Assembly: GCA_004380135.1 (NCBI GenBank)
Contig: QXCR01000062.1
Location: 1-64,000, forward strand
Source: Stemphylium vesicarium
Taxonomy: Eukaryota; Ascomycota; Dothideomycetes; Pleosporales; Pleosporaceae
Direction: 5' to 3'
Length of the DNA stretch: 64,000 bases
Shown: positions 54,728-64,000 of the stretch, in pieces
Layout of the letters: every line of letters begins with the position of its first letter
How positions within the stretch are numbered: the first letter of the stretch is position 1
The notes under the pieces: generated by a model
Database searches by the model: none
Seen by the model: the letters and a program-made list of their open reading frames with translations, nothing else
What the model was told of the DNA's origin: nothing
Made by a program: the position numbers and the translations under genes

Positions 54728-57253
54728 ATGCCGAAAATCCTCGGTTACACCCCAGACTGGCTCAGCCGACCGAATCCAGGCTATCACCTCTTTGCGCCCA
54801 AGCAAACAGACGGCAATGGAGTCGTAGCAAGAAGACCGGAACCAGGCCCGCGGAAGACGATTGCGACAAGAGGCTCAGAGATATTCGTCGCAGTGGGAAA
54901 CGAAATCCGCTGGGCAGATCTCGTCAACCTAAAAGAAGAGACGCAGCCAGCATACCGCACCCTCAGAGTGTCGATACCACTCCCAATCACGCGTCTTACC
55001 ATTTCTCCCGACAACGACTACCTCGCAGTCTCGACATCTCACACGGTACACGTAATACATCTCCCTGACCCGTCCTTACTTGAAAGCGGTGACGAGGGCC
55101 CTCTCAAGCCAAAGACCTTCCAGCTGGGTCCAACCGTACATGTCCTCGAAGAATCGCCAGTCGCGACAACACTATGGCATCCCCTGGGCTATCACGGGCG
55201 CTGTCTGGTTACAATCACAAAGGCGGGCGTGGTGCGGCTTTGGGAGATTAACCGCGCCGATAGGTCTACCTTCAGTGAACCTTCGCTATCGATTGACCTG
55301 CCAAAGCTCGCCAATGCGACGAGCGACCAGGATGATTTGAGCGCATCAAAGTTTGGGGCGTCCAAGGGCTTCTCTCCCGATTCCGTCGAGCTTGAGGTGG
55401 CATCCGCGTGTTTTGGTGATTTTCCGGAACAAGAGGGTGTCCATGGGTGGGCGCCCATGACGCTGTGGATTGCAACGGTGCCGGGCGATGTATACGCGCT
55501 CTGCCCGCTGCTACCGAAAAAGTGGCAGCTGGTGGAGTCGCCTGGCAGCCACACGTTTCTACAGACCCTCGTCTCGTCCATCAACATCAACTACACCGAG
55601 ACCTCCGAAGACGACACGATATCTAAGGAAGAGCTAAAGACGTCCGAGAAGCAGGTTGCGTGGTTATCAGATATTATTTACGAGGAGCCGTTTACGGAAA
55701 AGACGCCAAAAGGAGACACAGTCCAGGTCTTTGCCCGCCCCGACAGCGCGCCTGCTGTACCGCTTCTCCAAGGACCATTCAGTATGGCGCCCGAGGTGGA
55801 CGACTTCGAGCTCGCCGATATGATTGTCTTTTCACTCAAGACCCTGTCGGAGAGGGAGGAGGAGGAGACAGCAGCAGAGGGCCTGCCAACAGCCGTCGTG
55901 TGTCTTCTCACAGACACAAGCCAGGTGCATATCTGCTTGGATCTGGAGGGTATCGTTGGACGGTGGTTGCCCAAGCCAGAAGACGAGATTGACGTTACGG
56001 AGCCGATAGAGCACCAACTCCTCATTGCGGAGACGATTACCTTGGTCAAGGATGATGAATCCTCGTTCAACCAGAGCATCACCCCCGATGTGCAGACCGA
56101 CTTCTCCTTCTTCGTCTCCCACGCCAGCGGTGTCTTTTACATCTCAATGGAGTCGTGGATCAGGAAACTTGAGGTTGAGCTATCTGCATCGCAAATAAAG
56201 GGGTCGTCCTACCGCCTCAAGCGTGTACTTGAATCGGCAAACACTACAGCAGAGCAGTGCCTGCAACGGCGTGTTACCGGGGACGTGGCCGAGCAAGAAG
56301 TCAACTCGGTCGCTGTCATCGAGGACGGCAACATTGGCTACCTCCTGCTCACCACCGTCAACGGCGAGCCTCAGGCGGCGTTTCTCGATGCACCCGAAGA
56401 TGGTGTGCCCACCAGTCAAGAACTTGCCGAATCCATGGCAGCCGTCGGTCCCAACAAGGAAGTGCGCGAAGCCTGGCAACCGCCAAAAGAGCTGTACGAA
56501 CCGTTTGACCTCTACAAGTCCATCAACATCCCCGCACGGCACCGAGGCACGCTGCAGGATGAGATTAGGCTATCGCCTGCGAATCTGTCTCTCCTCCTGG
56601 ACGTCCATCGGGCGCTTTCATTAAAGACGTCTAAGCTGCAGCACGCAGTATCTGACCTGTTCAACCGCGCCACCCGACTACAAGAAGAATTTAGGGACCA
56701 GATCTACAGAACTGCAGAGATTGCATCGTCCATTGAGAATGTCACCGACAACAACCAGGCCGGCTCAGAAGATGGGTCGACGTATGGCAGCTTCAAGATC
56801 GATGACCGCATGGAGAGGGTCAAGGCACGCCAGGACCAAATCAACGCCCGCTACGAGTCCCTCCGACGGAAGATGCTCAGCGTCGGATGCAGCCAGCTTA
56901 GCGAAAAGGAGAGCAACTACATTGAAGAATTACAGATCATGGATAGCTCTGTTGATCCATCCAGCAAGACGCTGACGGGTGATGTCGATGGCAGCGAGCG
57001 TCCGGCCTGGCAGCGTCTTGACAGGATCAAGGAAATGCACAAAGACCAGGCGAAGCAGATTGAAGAAGTAGCGAAACAGACGGGAGAGAACGAGTCAAGC
57101 AGGAGTAATGGCGTCAAGATACCAAGCTACTCTAGGAAGGCAGAGAACGACCAGGTGCAGGAACTGCTACAGCGGAATGACATGCTGGTTGAAGCTGCTG
57201 CGGACAGGCTTAGGAGACTGGGTGTCAATGTGCCAATTGAGGCTGGGAGTTAG
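54728..57253 (+). CDS. Nucleoporin Nup82 (Nup88 family)
   Basis: A single exon of 841 residues starting MPKILGYTPDWLSRPNPGYHLF. Roughly residues 1-450 are beta-strand-rich with WD-like blades (LPITRLTISPDNDYLAVSTSHTVHVIHL, ATTLWHPLGYHGRCLVTITKAGVVRLWEI), as in the N-terminal propeller of Nup82. The part from about residue 620 is helical with long coiled-coil heptads (LLLDVHRALSLKTSKLQHAVSDLF, MERVKARQDQINARYESLRRKML) and ends in QVQELLQRNDMLVEAAADRLRRLG. Nup82 forms the cytoplasmic-face complex with Nup159 and Nsp1 and is needed for mRNA export. An in-frame ATG 38 codons upstream lies in promoter-like sequence and was not chosen. Sequence similarity in this family is low, so the call rests on the domain order. 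Confidence 0.85.
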   Translation: MPKILGYTPDWLSRPNPGYHLFAPKQTDGNGVVARRPEPGPRKTIATRGSEIFVAVGNEIRWADLVNLKEETQPAYRTLRVSIPLPITRLTISPDNDYLAVSTSHTVHVIHLPDPSLLESGDEGPLKPKTFQLGPTVHVLEESPVATTLWHPLGYHGRCLVTITKAGVVRLWEINRADRSTFSEPSLSIDLPKLANATSDQDDLSASKFGASKGFSPDSVELEVASACFGDFPEQEGVHGWAPMTLWIATVPGDVYALCPLLPKKWQLVESPGSHTFLQTLVSSININYTETSEDDTISKEELKTSEKQVAWLSDIIYEEPFTEKTPKGDTVQVFARPDSAPAVPLLQGPFSMAPEVDDFELADMIVFSLKTLSEREEEETAAEGLPTAVVCLLTDTSQVHICLDLEGIVGRWLPKPEDEIDVTEPIEHQLLIAETITLVKDDESSFNQSITPDVQTDFSFFVSHASGVFYISMESWIRKLEVELSASQIKGSSYRLKRVLESANTTAEQCLQRRVTGDVAEQEVNSVAVIEDGNIGYLLLTTVNGEPQAAFLDAPEDGVPTSQELAESMAAVGPNKEVREAWQPPKELYEPFDLYKSINIPARHRGTLQDEIRLSPANLSLLLDVHRALSLKTSKLQHAVSDLFNRATRLQEEFRDQIYRTAEIASSIENVTDNNQAGSEDGSTYGSFKIDDRMERVKARQDQINARYESLRRKMLSVGCSQLSEKESNYIEELQIMDSSVDPSSKTLTGDVDGSERPAWQRLDRIKEMHKDQAKQIEEVAKQTGENESSRSNGVKIPSYSRKAENDQVQELLQRNDMLVEAAADRLRRLGVNVPIEAGS

Positions 57254-58803
57254 TTGTCGTGTAGACTGGAAAGAGCAATGTAGATAGTACAACGCTTTAC
57301 CCAACCGATCGGTCGGAGAGGCTTGTAGGACAAACGTCTCGTAGTATTACGCGCATACGATATTTTGTAGCGAGGTGTATAAAGCGACGTGTAATTGAAT
57401 TAGTTAGTACCATTGTTCTAAGCGCCGAGGTCAAGTGATTGCCACTGTACAACCCTGACTTGTAAAAGCGTACCTTTTTCACAACACACCACCACCAAAC
57501 TCCTGCTCTATGCGTAGAGAACAGATCTGCAATCTAATGGCGTTTGGCTAAAGCAAATGCTTGTCCTGTACATTCAGCAAGGGGGAAGAATCACTCATTA
57601 GCCTGCATCGGTACATTTGCACCGTGCCAGCATATCCAGCAGCGAATCAAACCCTCCCCCACAGGTCAAGTGGTGTGCTCGTCTACTCGGCATCTTCCAA
57701 GCATCCATGTGCCTGTATGTGAGAGGCTTCGTTCGTCCCGGGGCGGTGGACACTGCTACCTTTCGAATCCAGCGACCAGGGGGCGAAGAAACATGCTTCC
57801 AATCAGAAAAGTCGAAACACGGTGGGGCCCTTGTCCAGCTATCGCACTCCATTGCAGCGACTTCATGCAGCAGGTATGAGGATAGCAACTTGCGCATACA
57901 TTTGGGGCTGGGGAGGATTGATTATATTGCGGCGTACAGTGTCGATCAGCACGACGTTGGGGGCCAGCGGCGGCAAAAATAAAGCTGACTGTGTCCAGCT
58001 CAGCTCAGCTGTCTCTACAGTCAAGTCAAGTTTGCGGAGGCTTTTTCGCTCTTCCAAATTTTCTACTGGTAGAGAAATCTACCTGCCGCGGTTCAACATC
58101 TCCATCACGCGGACGTCACACTATCACAGACCGAGTCGCGCGGGATGCGAAGCATTCGCAGTACGGCCCAGGACAACCTCTCTACGATACCCGGTCGGTG
58201 GAGCAGTTGGGCGCTTAGAGAAGCCCTGGCCGGAGAGCCGAGAGGCCTGCAAAGCCCATCACACGGCTCCGACAAATCACAGCCTCCAACGCCATGGCCA
58301 TGTCTTCCGCTAATTTGCTCCGGCTCTCTAGGGGCGTTCCCTTCCCGCCCGACAATACCTGCATACGCGAAGCTTAGTGGTCGCTGCCCCCTGTGGGCTC
58401 AATATGCTAGCTCCTCATGCCCTATTCGCTTTTTGCCCCTACCTAGGTACTCAATGTGCCTCTTTCGAGGGCTGACCTGCTGCAATCCACCGGCTGGCCA
58501 TGCTGGCGGGACCCGTTTTGCAACCGCTTATTCGCTCGACTTGCTGGCTTTTCTTGCGCGAGCGCAAATGGCTTGGTTGCACGAGGGCGGTCGAGGCCAA
58601 GTCTCGTAGGGCCTTAAGTTGCTCATGTCCCCCCCCCCCCCGCTGCCCGCCGCCGCACGCTGCCTGCCCTGTCGAGTCGACTACCATTGAAACTGTGTAC
58701 CCCTACTTACCAACTGACGGGTCGCTTTCGTTGATTGAAGAGGAAGAAAAAAGAAGGACGTTTATATTGCAGGAGTCGTCTACTTTCGGGTCGCATCGCC
58801 GTC
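57254..58803. other. Intergenic; no gene recognised
   Basis: About 1.5 kb between two plus-strand genes. It contains a 13-base C run at 58629-58641 and CCTACCTAGGTACT near 58440. Open frames up to about 160 codons near 57822-58609 overlap one another and have no motif. The right third is the promoter of the X325 gene. Confidence 0.4.
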
Positions 58804-59662
58804 ATGTTTCGTTTTACCGAGCTCGTTTTCGTGGCCGCTACCTGGTCGCTCGCCGCTGCACATACCGTCCTCGTCTACCCCCCATGGAGAGGAAATAACA
58901 TCCACACAAACGGCACGCTTTCGGACACCGACCCTACTATCCCCGATGGCTCGATTGGTATCAACTACCACAACGACACGGGGACATATGGTTTCCCATA
59001 TGGCATGCAATGGATGTATCCATGTACGTGGCCGGAATAATCTGTTACGCGTAGGACATGGCTAACAGGAACAGGCGGCGGAATGCCAATGTCAACAAAC
59101 CGCACAAAGTGGCCGTTAAAAGGAGGCGCGGTATCAGTCCAACCAGGCTGGTTCCCCGGCCATTCGCTCGCCCAGATCTACATCAACATGGGCTACGGCA
59201 ATGAACCGCTGAATTACTCGCACACCATGCTGCCCGTCTTCCAGATCACAGGCCCATCGAACCAGCAGTACGAAGGCCAGTTTTGTCTGCCGCAGGTCCC
59301 GCTGCCAGCGAATTATACGCCTAAAGTTGGTGATAATGCGACGATTCAGGTTATTGAGCTTGCGCAGCATGGGGCTGCGCTTTATAATGTGAGTGTGCAC
59401 CATCTTTTCATTGACAATTTGGGAAGGTTACTGATGGGCGGGATAGTGCGCGGACATCACTTTCGCCGAACCAGAAGACGTCCCTGAAGTCAACAGGTCA
59501 AACTGTAGAAACACATCCGATCCGGATACGCATATTGGGTTCCAGGTCGTTTACGCTACTACGTCTTCGCCAGCGCCACATACCATTGTCATCAACGGGT
59601 ATGCGTCGATACTTGTTCCCGTCATGTTTGCGGCTGCGTCGTGGTTAACGTGGGTTGTTTAA
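58804..59662 (+). CDS. X325 / BIM1-like copper-binding LPMO-like protein, probably GPI-anchored
   Basis: Exons 58804-59023, 59075-59388 and 59447-59662 join in frame to 249 residues. Introns are 51 and 58 nt; the first has a GGCTAAC branch site. The signal peptide (MFRFTELVFVAATWSLAAA) would be cut just before His20, giving a mature N-terminus HTVLVYPPWRGNN. An N-terminal His is the first ligand of the histidine-brace copper site. The core YGFPYGMQWMYPCGG, TNRTKWPLKGGAVSVQ and GWFPGHSLAQIYINMG is the family signature. Several N-glycosylation sites (NDT, NRT, NYS, NAT) occur. The C-terminus ends in a hydrophobic tail (YASILVPVMFAAASWLTWVV) fitting a GPI signal. X325 proteins lack oxidative polysaccharide cleavage and are linked to copper uptake at the cell surface. 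Confidence 0.9.
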
Positions 59663-61005
59663 CAAATTCATCCCAACGTATTTTATTTTCTGGGCACGGT
59701 GTTGGGCGTTTAAGATATCCAGTCTTTTTCTCTGTTTATTCCTTTTTCCCATATATTTGGAGCGACGATATCCCGTTGGACGCGTCTGCAGTCTTTTTGG
59801 AGAGTCATAAGCAAGCGCATAACGCGCTGTTTTTGATGCCAACTCAGCTAGAATCAATCGTTCAAGCATGTATAATGCGTCTACTCCTCTTCACAAATCA
59901 TCACTGCATGGCTTCTATACTTGTTTCTCACGCCAGCACCGCTTGATGACGCTTGTGGACATGACATGCTCACTCAGCGTAAGCCCACCTCCTTCGTGCA
60001 TCACACGCCGAAAACTAGCTTCTTGGACTCGACGTGCGGATGGAGCGCCTGATCTGTGCGGGCGCCGGATGGCAGCGGATGGCTTGAGTTCGGAGGGAAG
60101 GCCAGATGGCAGGCCGATGGACGGGGGAGGCGCGGTTGTCACGTGTGGCTGTGCGGGAAGAGCCTCAATCTATGAATGTTGGATGTACGATGCTAAGATG
60201 CGATAATACTGATGTGATTTAATCTCTATGGAGTATTGATACATAACACATTCTACGAAATGATACACCGTTCTTTGTGGAGATGTTTAAACGCAAAAGT
60301 CAAGCGCGGTGCAATGCACCAACTCCAATTCGAACTCCCCTGTACTTTTTTTCTTACGTGGAATAGCACAACTTTCCCACATCTTCACAATCACCCAGAG
60401 TAGCCTGCACTGCACTGCACTGCACTGTGCCGTCCTCCATGCAGGTGGCCAGTCTATCGACCCTGTTTCCCCCCCACTACACGAAACCAACACACCAACA
60501 ACCGCCGTTCCGCCCCCTCGGAACCCGCATTCCGAACTTTCTCTTTTTTGTCTGCCCGCACACCTACCCCACTCAGAATTGGGGAAAATCCAGCCTCTAG
60601 GGATAGAAGTGTAGCCGCCCGCGCGACTTTGCAGAATTTCGACTCGTCCGTTCTGTGCATTCAATTTTATTTTTCTGGGGGAGTGGTTACGCGCCGCAGC
60701 TTAATCCGAACTCCACGACTGCATAACTGCATAATCGTGCATGAGATTGTGTAGCGCAGGAAAGGGAAGACGACGTCATTGAGGCCTTTTTCACGATTTA
60801 CTTCCGCATCAGGGAGGGACGGAGTGAGTGGATGGAAGCAGGAGCAGAAAAGACGAGATCTAAGAGTTGGTGCGAATCATGCCACGCAACGGAATTCTTG
60901 TCGCTGACTTGTTATTTTTTTTTGAAGCACCGAGGCTGTACGGTGCGACCTGGTTCGCCAACGAAAATAGCATCAAGAAAGATTAGGAAAGGAAGGAAGT
61001 GCAGG
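59663..61005. other. Intergenic; no gene recognised
   Basis: About 1.3 kb. It includes a short (CACTG)n repeat near 60405-60427. Open frames near 60300-60750 lie antisense to each other and show no motif. The leader of the SRR1-like gene occupies the right end; an in-frame ATG at 60832 is thought to be in the leader. Confidence 0.4.
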
Positions 61006-62047
61006 ATGGGTGGCAAAAGGATAAAACGCCAACAAGTCCAAAGCACGGACGGCTGGACTGTGATAACACACGGCCTATCCAACATGTCGCTAACAAGCAA
61101 AGACGCAAGTAAAGCTGATGGCGTGGGTGCGATGCCAACGCAGATTGTGAAAGATCTCACGGCAGACAAGTTACTCCAGGACTTTTTGTTACTGCAGGAG
61201 AGGTGGGAGGACACGGCGCTCGCTGCACAAATCAAGGGTCTTATCCAGGGAAAGAGGGGAGAAGGGAGAGAGTGGGGAGTAACATCAGCTGTGTGCATTG
61301 GTATAGGGAGTTTTAGTAGGGACTGGGCGCATCGGTGGAGGAGTCTTTGGCAGCTTGTGCTGTTTTTTAATGTTGTTGATCTGCGTAGGTTTCTCCGCCT
61401 CGATCCTTTTGGTCATAGTGTTGCTAATGAAGAGAGCAGTCAGGAAAGAAGATGAGAGCATGGAGATTACTTGCTTCGCTCAAGATCCGGCTTTCACTCC
61501 CTTGGACACGGAGTTTCTATCTCTTCTTTCTATCTCAACCCTTGAATCCGACCTGCAAACGAAGATCACGTCTAGTTCGTTTGTGTACTCGCCGTTCGTA
61601 GACTGGTTTCTGCTTCTGCCGACTTTTCTGGCGGGCAGGAATCCGGTGCTGTATGCTGGCAATGAGATTCTGGATGATTATGGCGTTTATGCGCAGTCCG
61701 TGGAGAAGAAGGAGAGACTGGAGGAGTGTAATGAGGTGGGGAGGAGGTGGTTGGAGCAAAGGGAGGTGCTGAGATTGAGGGAGTTTGAGAAGCATGGGAA
61801 TGCGTTGGATGGGATGGTTGTTTATTTGAGGGTGGGGGTGGATAATGAGAAGGAGGGAGGAAAAGAGGAGACTGCTGATGGGGCCAAAGAAGAAGCTGGA
61901 GAGGTCAAAGAGGAAGCTTCGGATGAGGCCAAGGAGCGAGCTGAAGATGACACCAAGAAAGAGCAGGTCGGATTTGACAGCAGGAAGGAGAAATTTAAGA
62001 CAGAAAGAAAACAAGGGTGCACTCATAGTGCAGAGCAGAACACTTAA
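61006..62047 (+). CDS. SRR1-like domain protein
   Basis: Two exons, 61006-61384 and 61440-62047, with a 55-nt intron (GTAGGT donor, GCTAAT branch, GAGCAG acceptor), give 328 residues. MGGKRIKRQQVQSTDGWTVITHG is a usual basic start followed by the DGWTVVTH-type motif. The SRR1 domain contains VTSAVCIGIGSFSRDWAHRWRSLWQLVLF (about 92-120), then after the splice EITCFAQDPAFTPLDTEFLSLLSI, FVYSPFVDWFLLLPTFL and NPVLYAGNEILDDY. The C-terminal 80 residues are an unrelated Glu/Lys/Ala-rich tail with imperfect KEEA-type repeats. SRR1 was first described in plant light and clock signalling. Fungal homologues are uncharacterised, and in yeast the relative is linked to heme regulation. The neighbour is convergent at 125 bp. 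Confidence 0.85.
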
Positions 62048-62172
62048 AAAGATGGGTGAAGACACGAGATAACGGCTTTTTCCAAATCTATTGGAGACTG
62101 CCTAGGTAATGTCCATCCACGAATACTGAAGTTTCATCCCTTCTCACATATTCGCCTCGACAAGGTATTTTC

Positions 62173-63246
62173 TTACTTCCCGTCATCCGCTTCTAACACT
62201 GTGACGTTCCTCCAGAAACACTCTTGCGCATAGTTCTCGCCTTCAGCGTAGCCCAACCAAAAAAGCTCGTTCTCATGAAGCTTTGGAATTGTCAATGCCT
62301 TGAGACTAAAACGACGGTCGTCTAGTCGGACCCCAAGATCTGGTCTGTTGTGATCCTGACAGAGGGCGGCAAAGGCAAATAAAGCCCCAGCATTCAGTCC
62401 GGCATTCTTGGGATTCTTAGGGTGGAGAACGTCCTCTAGATGTGGAACCCCGGAGGCAGCAGTGACACCTTGCTCGACATCTCTTTGCTGACCTGCTGTT
62501 TTTGTTGCATCTAGCCATCCCTTGTAGTAATCGTGACGACGCAATTGCTGAATTGACATTTTGTTCATGTCTTCGAAAGATACTGGCAGCTGGTAGGTTT
62601 CGAACTTGGCTCGATTGACAACATAGAACAATCGTTTCGTCGAGGGGGTCCAAAAAGACCTGCAATAGGGGTTGATCTTACGGCTTTCTTGCCCGTTGGC
62701 GGGGATGTTTTGGGAAGTGAGCGCCGACGCCTCGAGTTCGTCTTTGGCAATCTCGACCTCCCTTCTCTCTGAAGCCACCTTCTTTCCAGTCTCAACCCTA
62801 TACTCCTCTTCCTTGACCTTTCTCTCCCGCTCCTCTATCTCCTTGGCCTTTGTCGACAATCCCTTCTCTTCCTCGAAGACCTGCACAACCACATCTCGGA
62901 CAGCAGTTTCTCGTTTGCGACACTGACCCAGCTCTTCTTCCAGGTTCTTGATACGCAGTCCCATATCGTGCTGAACGTCTCTTATTCGCTTGCCCGTTTC
63001 AACTTGTAGCTTCGCGATGCGCGCCTCGTACTTTTGGTGCTCAGCATGAGCTTCGGCGAGCTGGCGGATGAGAGCTTCGTTGTTCATGCCTTGCGCGACT
63101 GCGATTGGTTAGTCGATGGCTGTGAAAAGTGACGGAAGCGATGTACCGTCTAGTGGGAGGTATCCAGGACTTGCAGCCGCCTCGGAAGTATCAATGGATG
63201 AGCGCATGCTCCAGGGCATCGAGGTGTAGTCTTTTGGCGATGCCAT
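62173..63246 (-). CDS. Orphan coiled-coil protein
   Basis: Two exons, 63246-63147 and 63098-62173, with a 48-nt intron (GTACAT donor, GACTAAC branch, TCGCAG acceptor), give 341 residues. Exon 1 encodes MASPKDYTSMPWSMRSSIDT. Residues about 40-155 form a long coiled coil (HQKYEARIAKLQVETGKRI, KEIEERERKVKEEEYRVE). The C-terminal half is a compact region with YCRSFWTPSTKRLFYVVNRAKF, IQQLRRHDYYKGWLDATK and a final segment ENELFWLGYAEGENYAQECFWRN, rich in aromatic residues. I recognise no family. Clean splicing and conserved-looking composition support a real gene. Confidence 0.75.
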
Positions 63247-64000
63247 GGGTGCAGAGAGGCGAGTTGTACGACCGCGTAGATCTAAGTAGCTAGAAGAGAA
63301 ATTCGCAGGCGTAAACGGTACAAAATTATCTTAGCTTAGTCAGATTTTCCTTGGTCGCAGTGAAGGAGAATGGTGATGGTAAGCCACAGACTGCGCGCGG
63401 TCGATTACCGCTTCTTGACGTGAATGTGTTCACCACCGTGAAAAAACCAGGATTCGCCTTGTGCTGAGGGCACAGCTTCTGGATCATGAGGATGACTCTA
63501 GATTCAAGCATTTCTCACCTGTTCTGGTCCCGCGTAAGCCTGGAAATAAGTGTATTTGAGATATTGGTTCGCACATTGAATGCGTACACGTCAAGACCAT
63601 CGAGAGTAGCTTGGAACTGCGCATAATACCTACCTAGGTAGGTATTCACTTTTGAGCACATGTGGGATTTCCTCAAGAATTCTTCCAAAACTTCTTATAG
63701 CACAAGATGCAGTCCGTGGCCACTTTCGGCTCTGGCTTGTGTTTATCAGAACAATCGTATTAATGCTGTTACAGGAACGCATCTCGGCCCGGCCAGGTCT
63801 TGTGCCAAACATATGGGGATACTGGTGCGGGGCACTAGGACATCTCGGCAGATATCGGCCGGGATTTAGTCTTTTCTGCGGAGCACTACCTGCGTCAATC
63901 AAAAGGATAGGTGTTCTACGGATCTTGTTGCGGGCATGCTGAATTATTTCACGTTATGGTTATATTGTTATGGAACCCCAATTCTTCCATCAAGCATTCT
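63247..64000. other. Intergenic to window end; no gene recognised
   Basis: About 750 bp upstream of the coiled-coil gene. It contains the 22-bp palindrome listed separately. Open frames near 63630-63942 overlap antisense and carry no motif. Confidence 0.4.
63625..63646. repeat. 22-bp perfect palindrome centred on CCTAGG
   Basis: The sequence reads AATACCTACCT followed by its exact reverse complement AGGTAGGTATT. The same CTACCTAGGTA core occurs near 43590 and 58440, always in intergenic DNA. It could be a binding site for a dimeric factor or a hairpin-prone spot. Confidence 0.8.

Overview
This is eukaryotic DNA from a filamentous ascomycete (Pezizomycotina). A member of the Dothideomycetes, probably Pleosporales, is my inference. 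The support is short introns (about 40-70 nt, GT-AG, with CTAAC/CTGAC-type branch sites close to the acceptor), typical fungal gene families (GH11 xylanase, X325 copper protein, short tyrosinase, EXPERA/EBP-like protein, NpgA-type phosphopantetheinyl transferase), Fot1/pogo DDE transposons, and repeats carrying CAG-to-TAG changes as expected from repeat-induced point mutation (RIP). Exon coordinates were derived by hand from splice signals and reading-frame continuity. No database search was run.

Layout. 1-2640 is an AT-rich island of decayed mobile elements: a tRNA-like/SINE-like piece, the 3' half of a Fot1/pogo transposase with its zinc knuckle, and an LTR/gag-like relic. Against it lies a 64-codon secreted peptide gene (2879-3129, minus) with the six-cysteine pattern of CS-alpha-beta defensins. 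Next come a single-pass membrane protein with cysteine repeats and one apparent base deletion (4147-5218), a mitochondrial BolA protein (6644-7379) and an eight-cysteine secreted protein (9052-9848). A gene-free stretch of about 8 kb follows.

18-36.8 kb is a normal gene-dense core: a glycogen-targeting PP1 regulatory subunit, an EBP-like membrane protein, an orphan multi-pass membrane protein, GH11 xylanase, NFKBIL1-like and NSRP1-like proteins (divergent pair), a tyrosinase, then PRCC-like and Sin1/Avo1 (TORC2) genes (divergent pair). 36.9-39.8 kb is AT-rich and built from strongly diverged tandem repeats. 40.5-46 kb holds an SGNH esterase, NC2-alpha and an orphan gene with shifted upstream frames.

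46-50.7 kb is a second decay zone: an almost complete 1.8-kb Fot1/pogo element with recognisable terminal inverted repeats and four in-frame TAG codons, a cysteine-rich pseudogene, and a relic riddled with TAG/TAA codons. The last part is conventional: phosphopantetheinyl transferase and the vitamin B6 glutaminase (divergent), the cap-binding small subunit and a Nup82-type nucleoporin (divergent), a GPI-type X325 copper protein, an SRR1-like protein and an orphan coiled-coil protein.

There is no operon logic. Nuclear RNA-processing and transcription genes (NFKBIL1-like, NSRP1-like, PRCC-like, NC2-alpha, CBC20, Nup82) are frequent. Secreted genes (defensin-like peptide, eight-cysteine protein, xylanase, tyrosinase, SGNH esterase, X325) are scattered among them. 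The best candidates for something new are the defensin-like peptide beside the RIP island, the eight-cysteine secreted protein, the diverged repeat tract at 36.9-39.8 kb, and the protein-like sequence behind the CBC20 stop codon.
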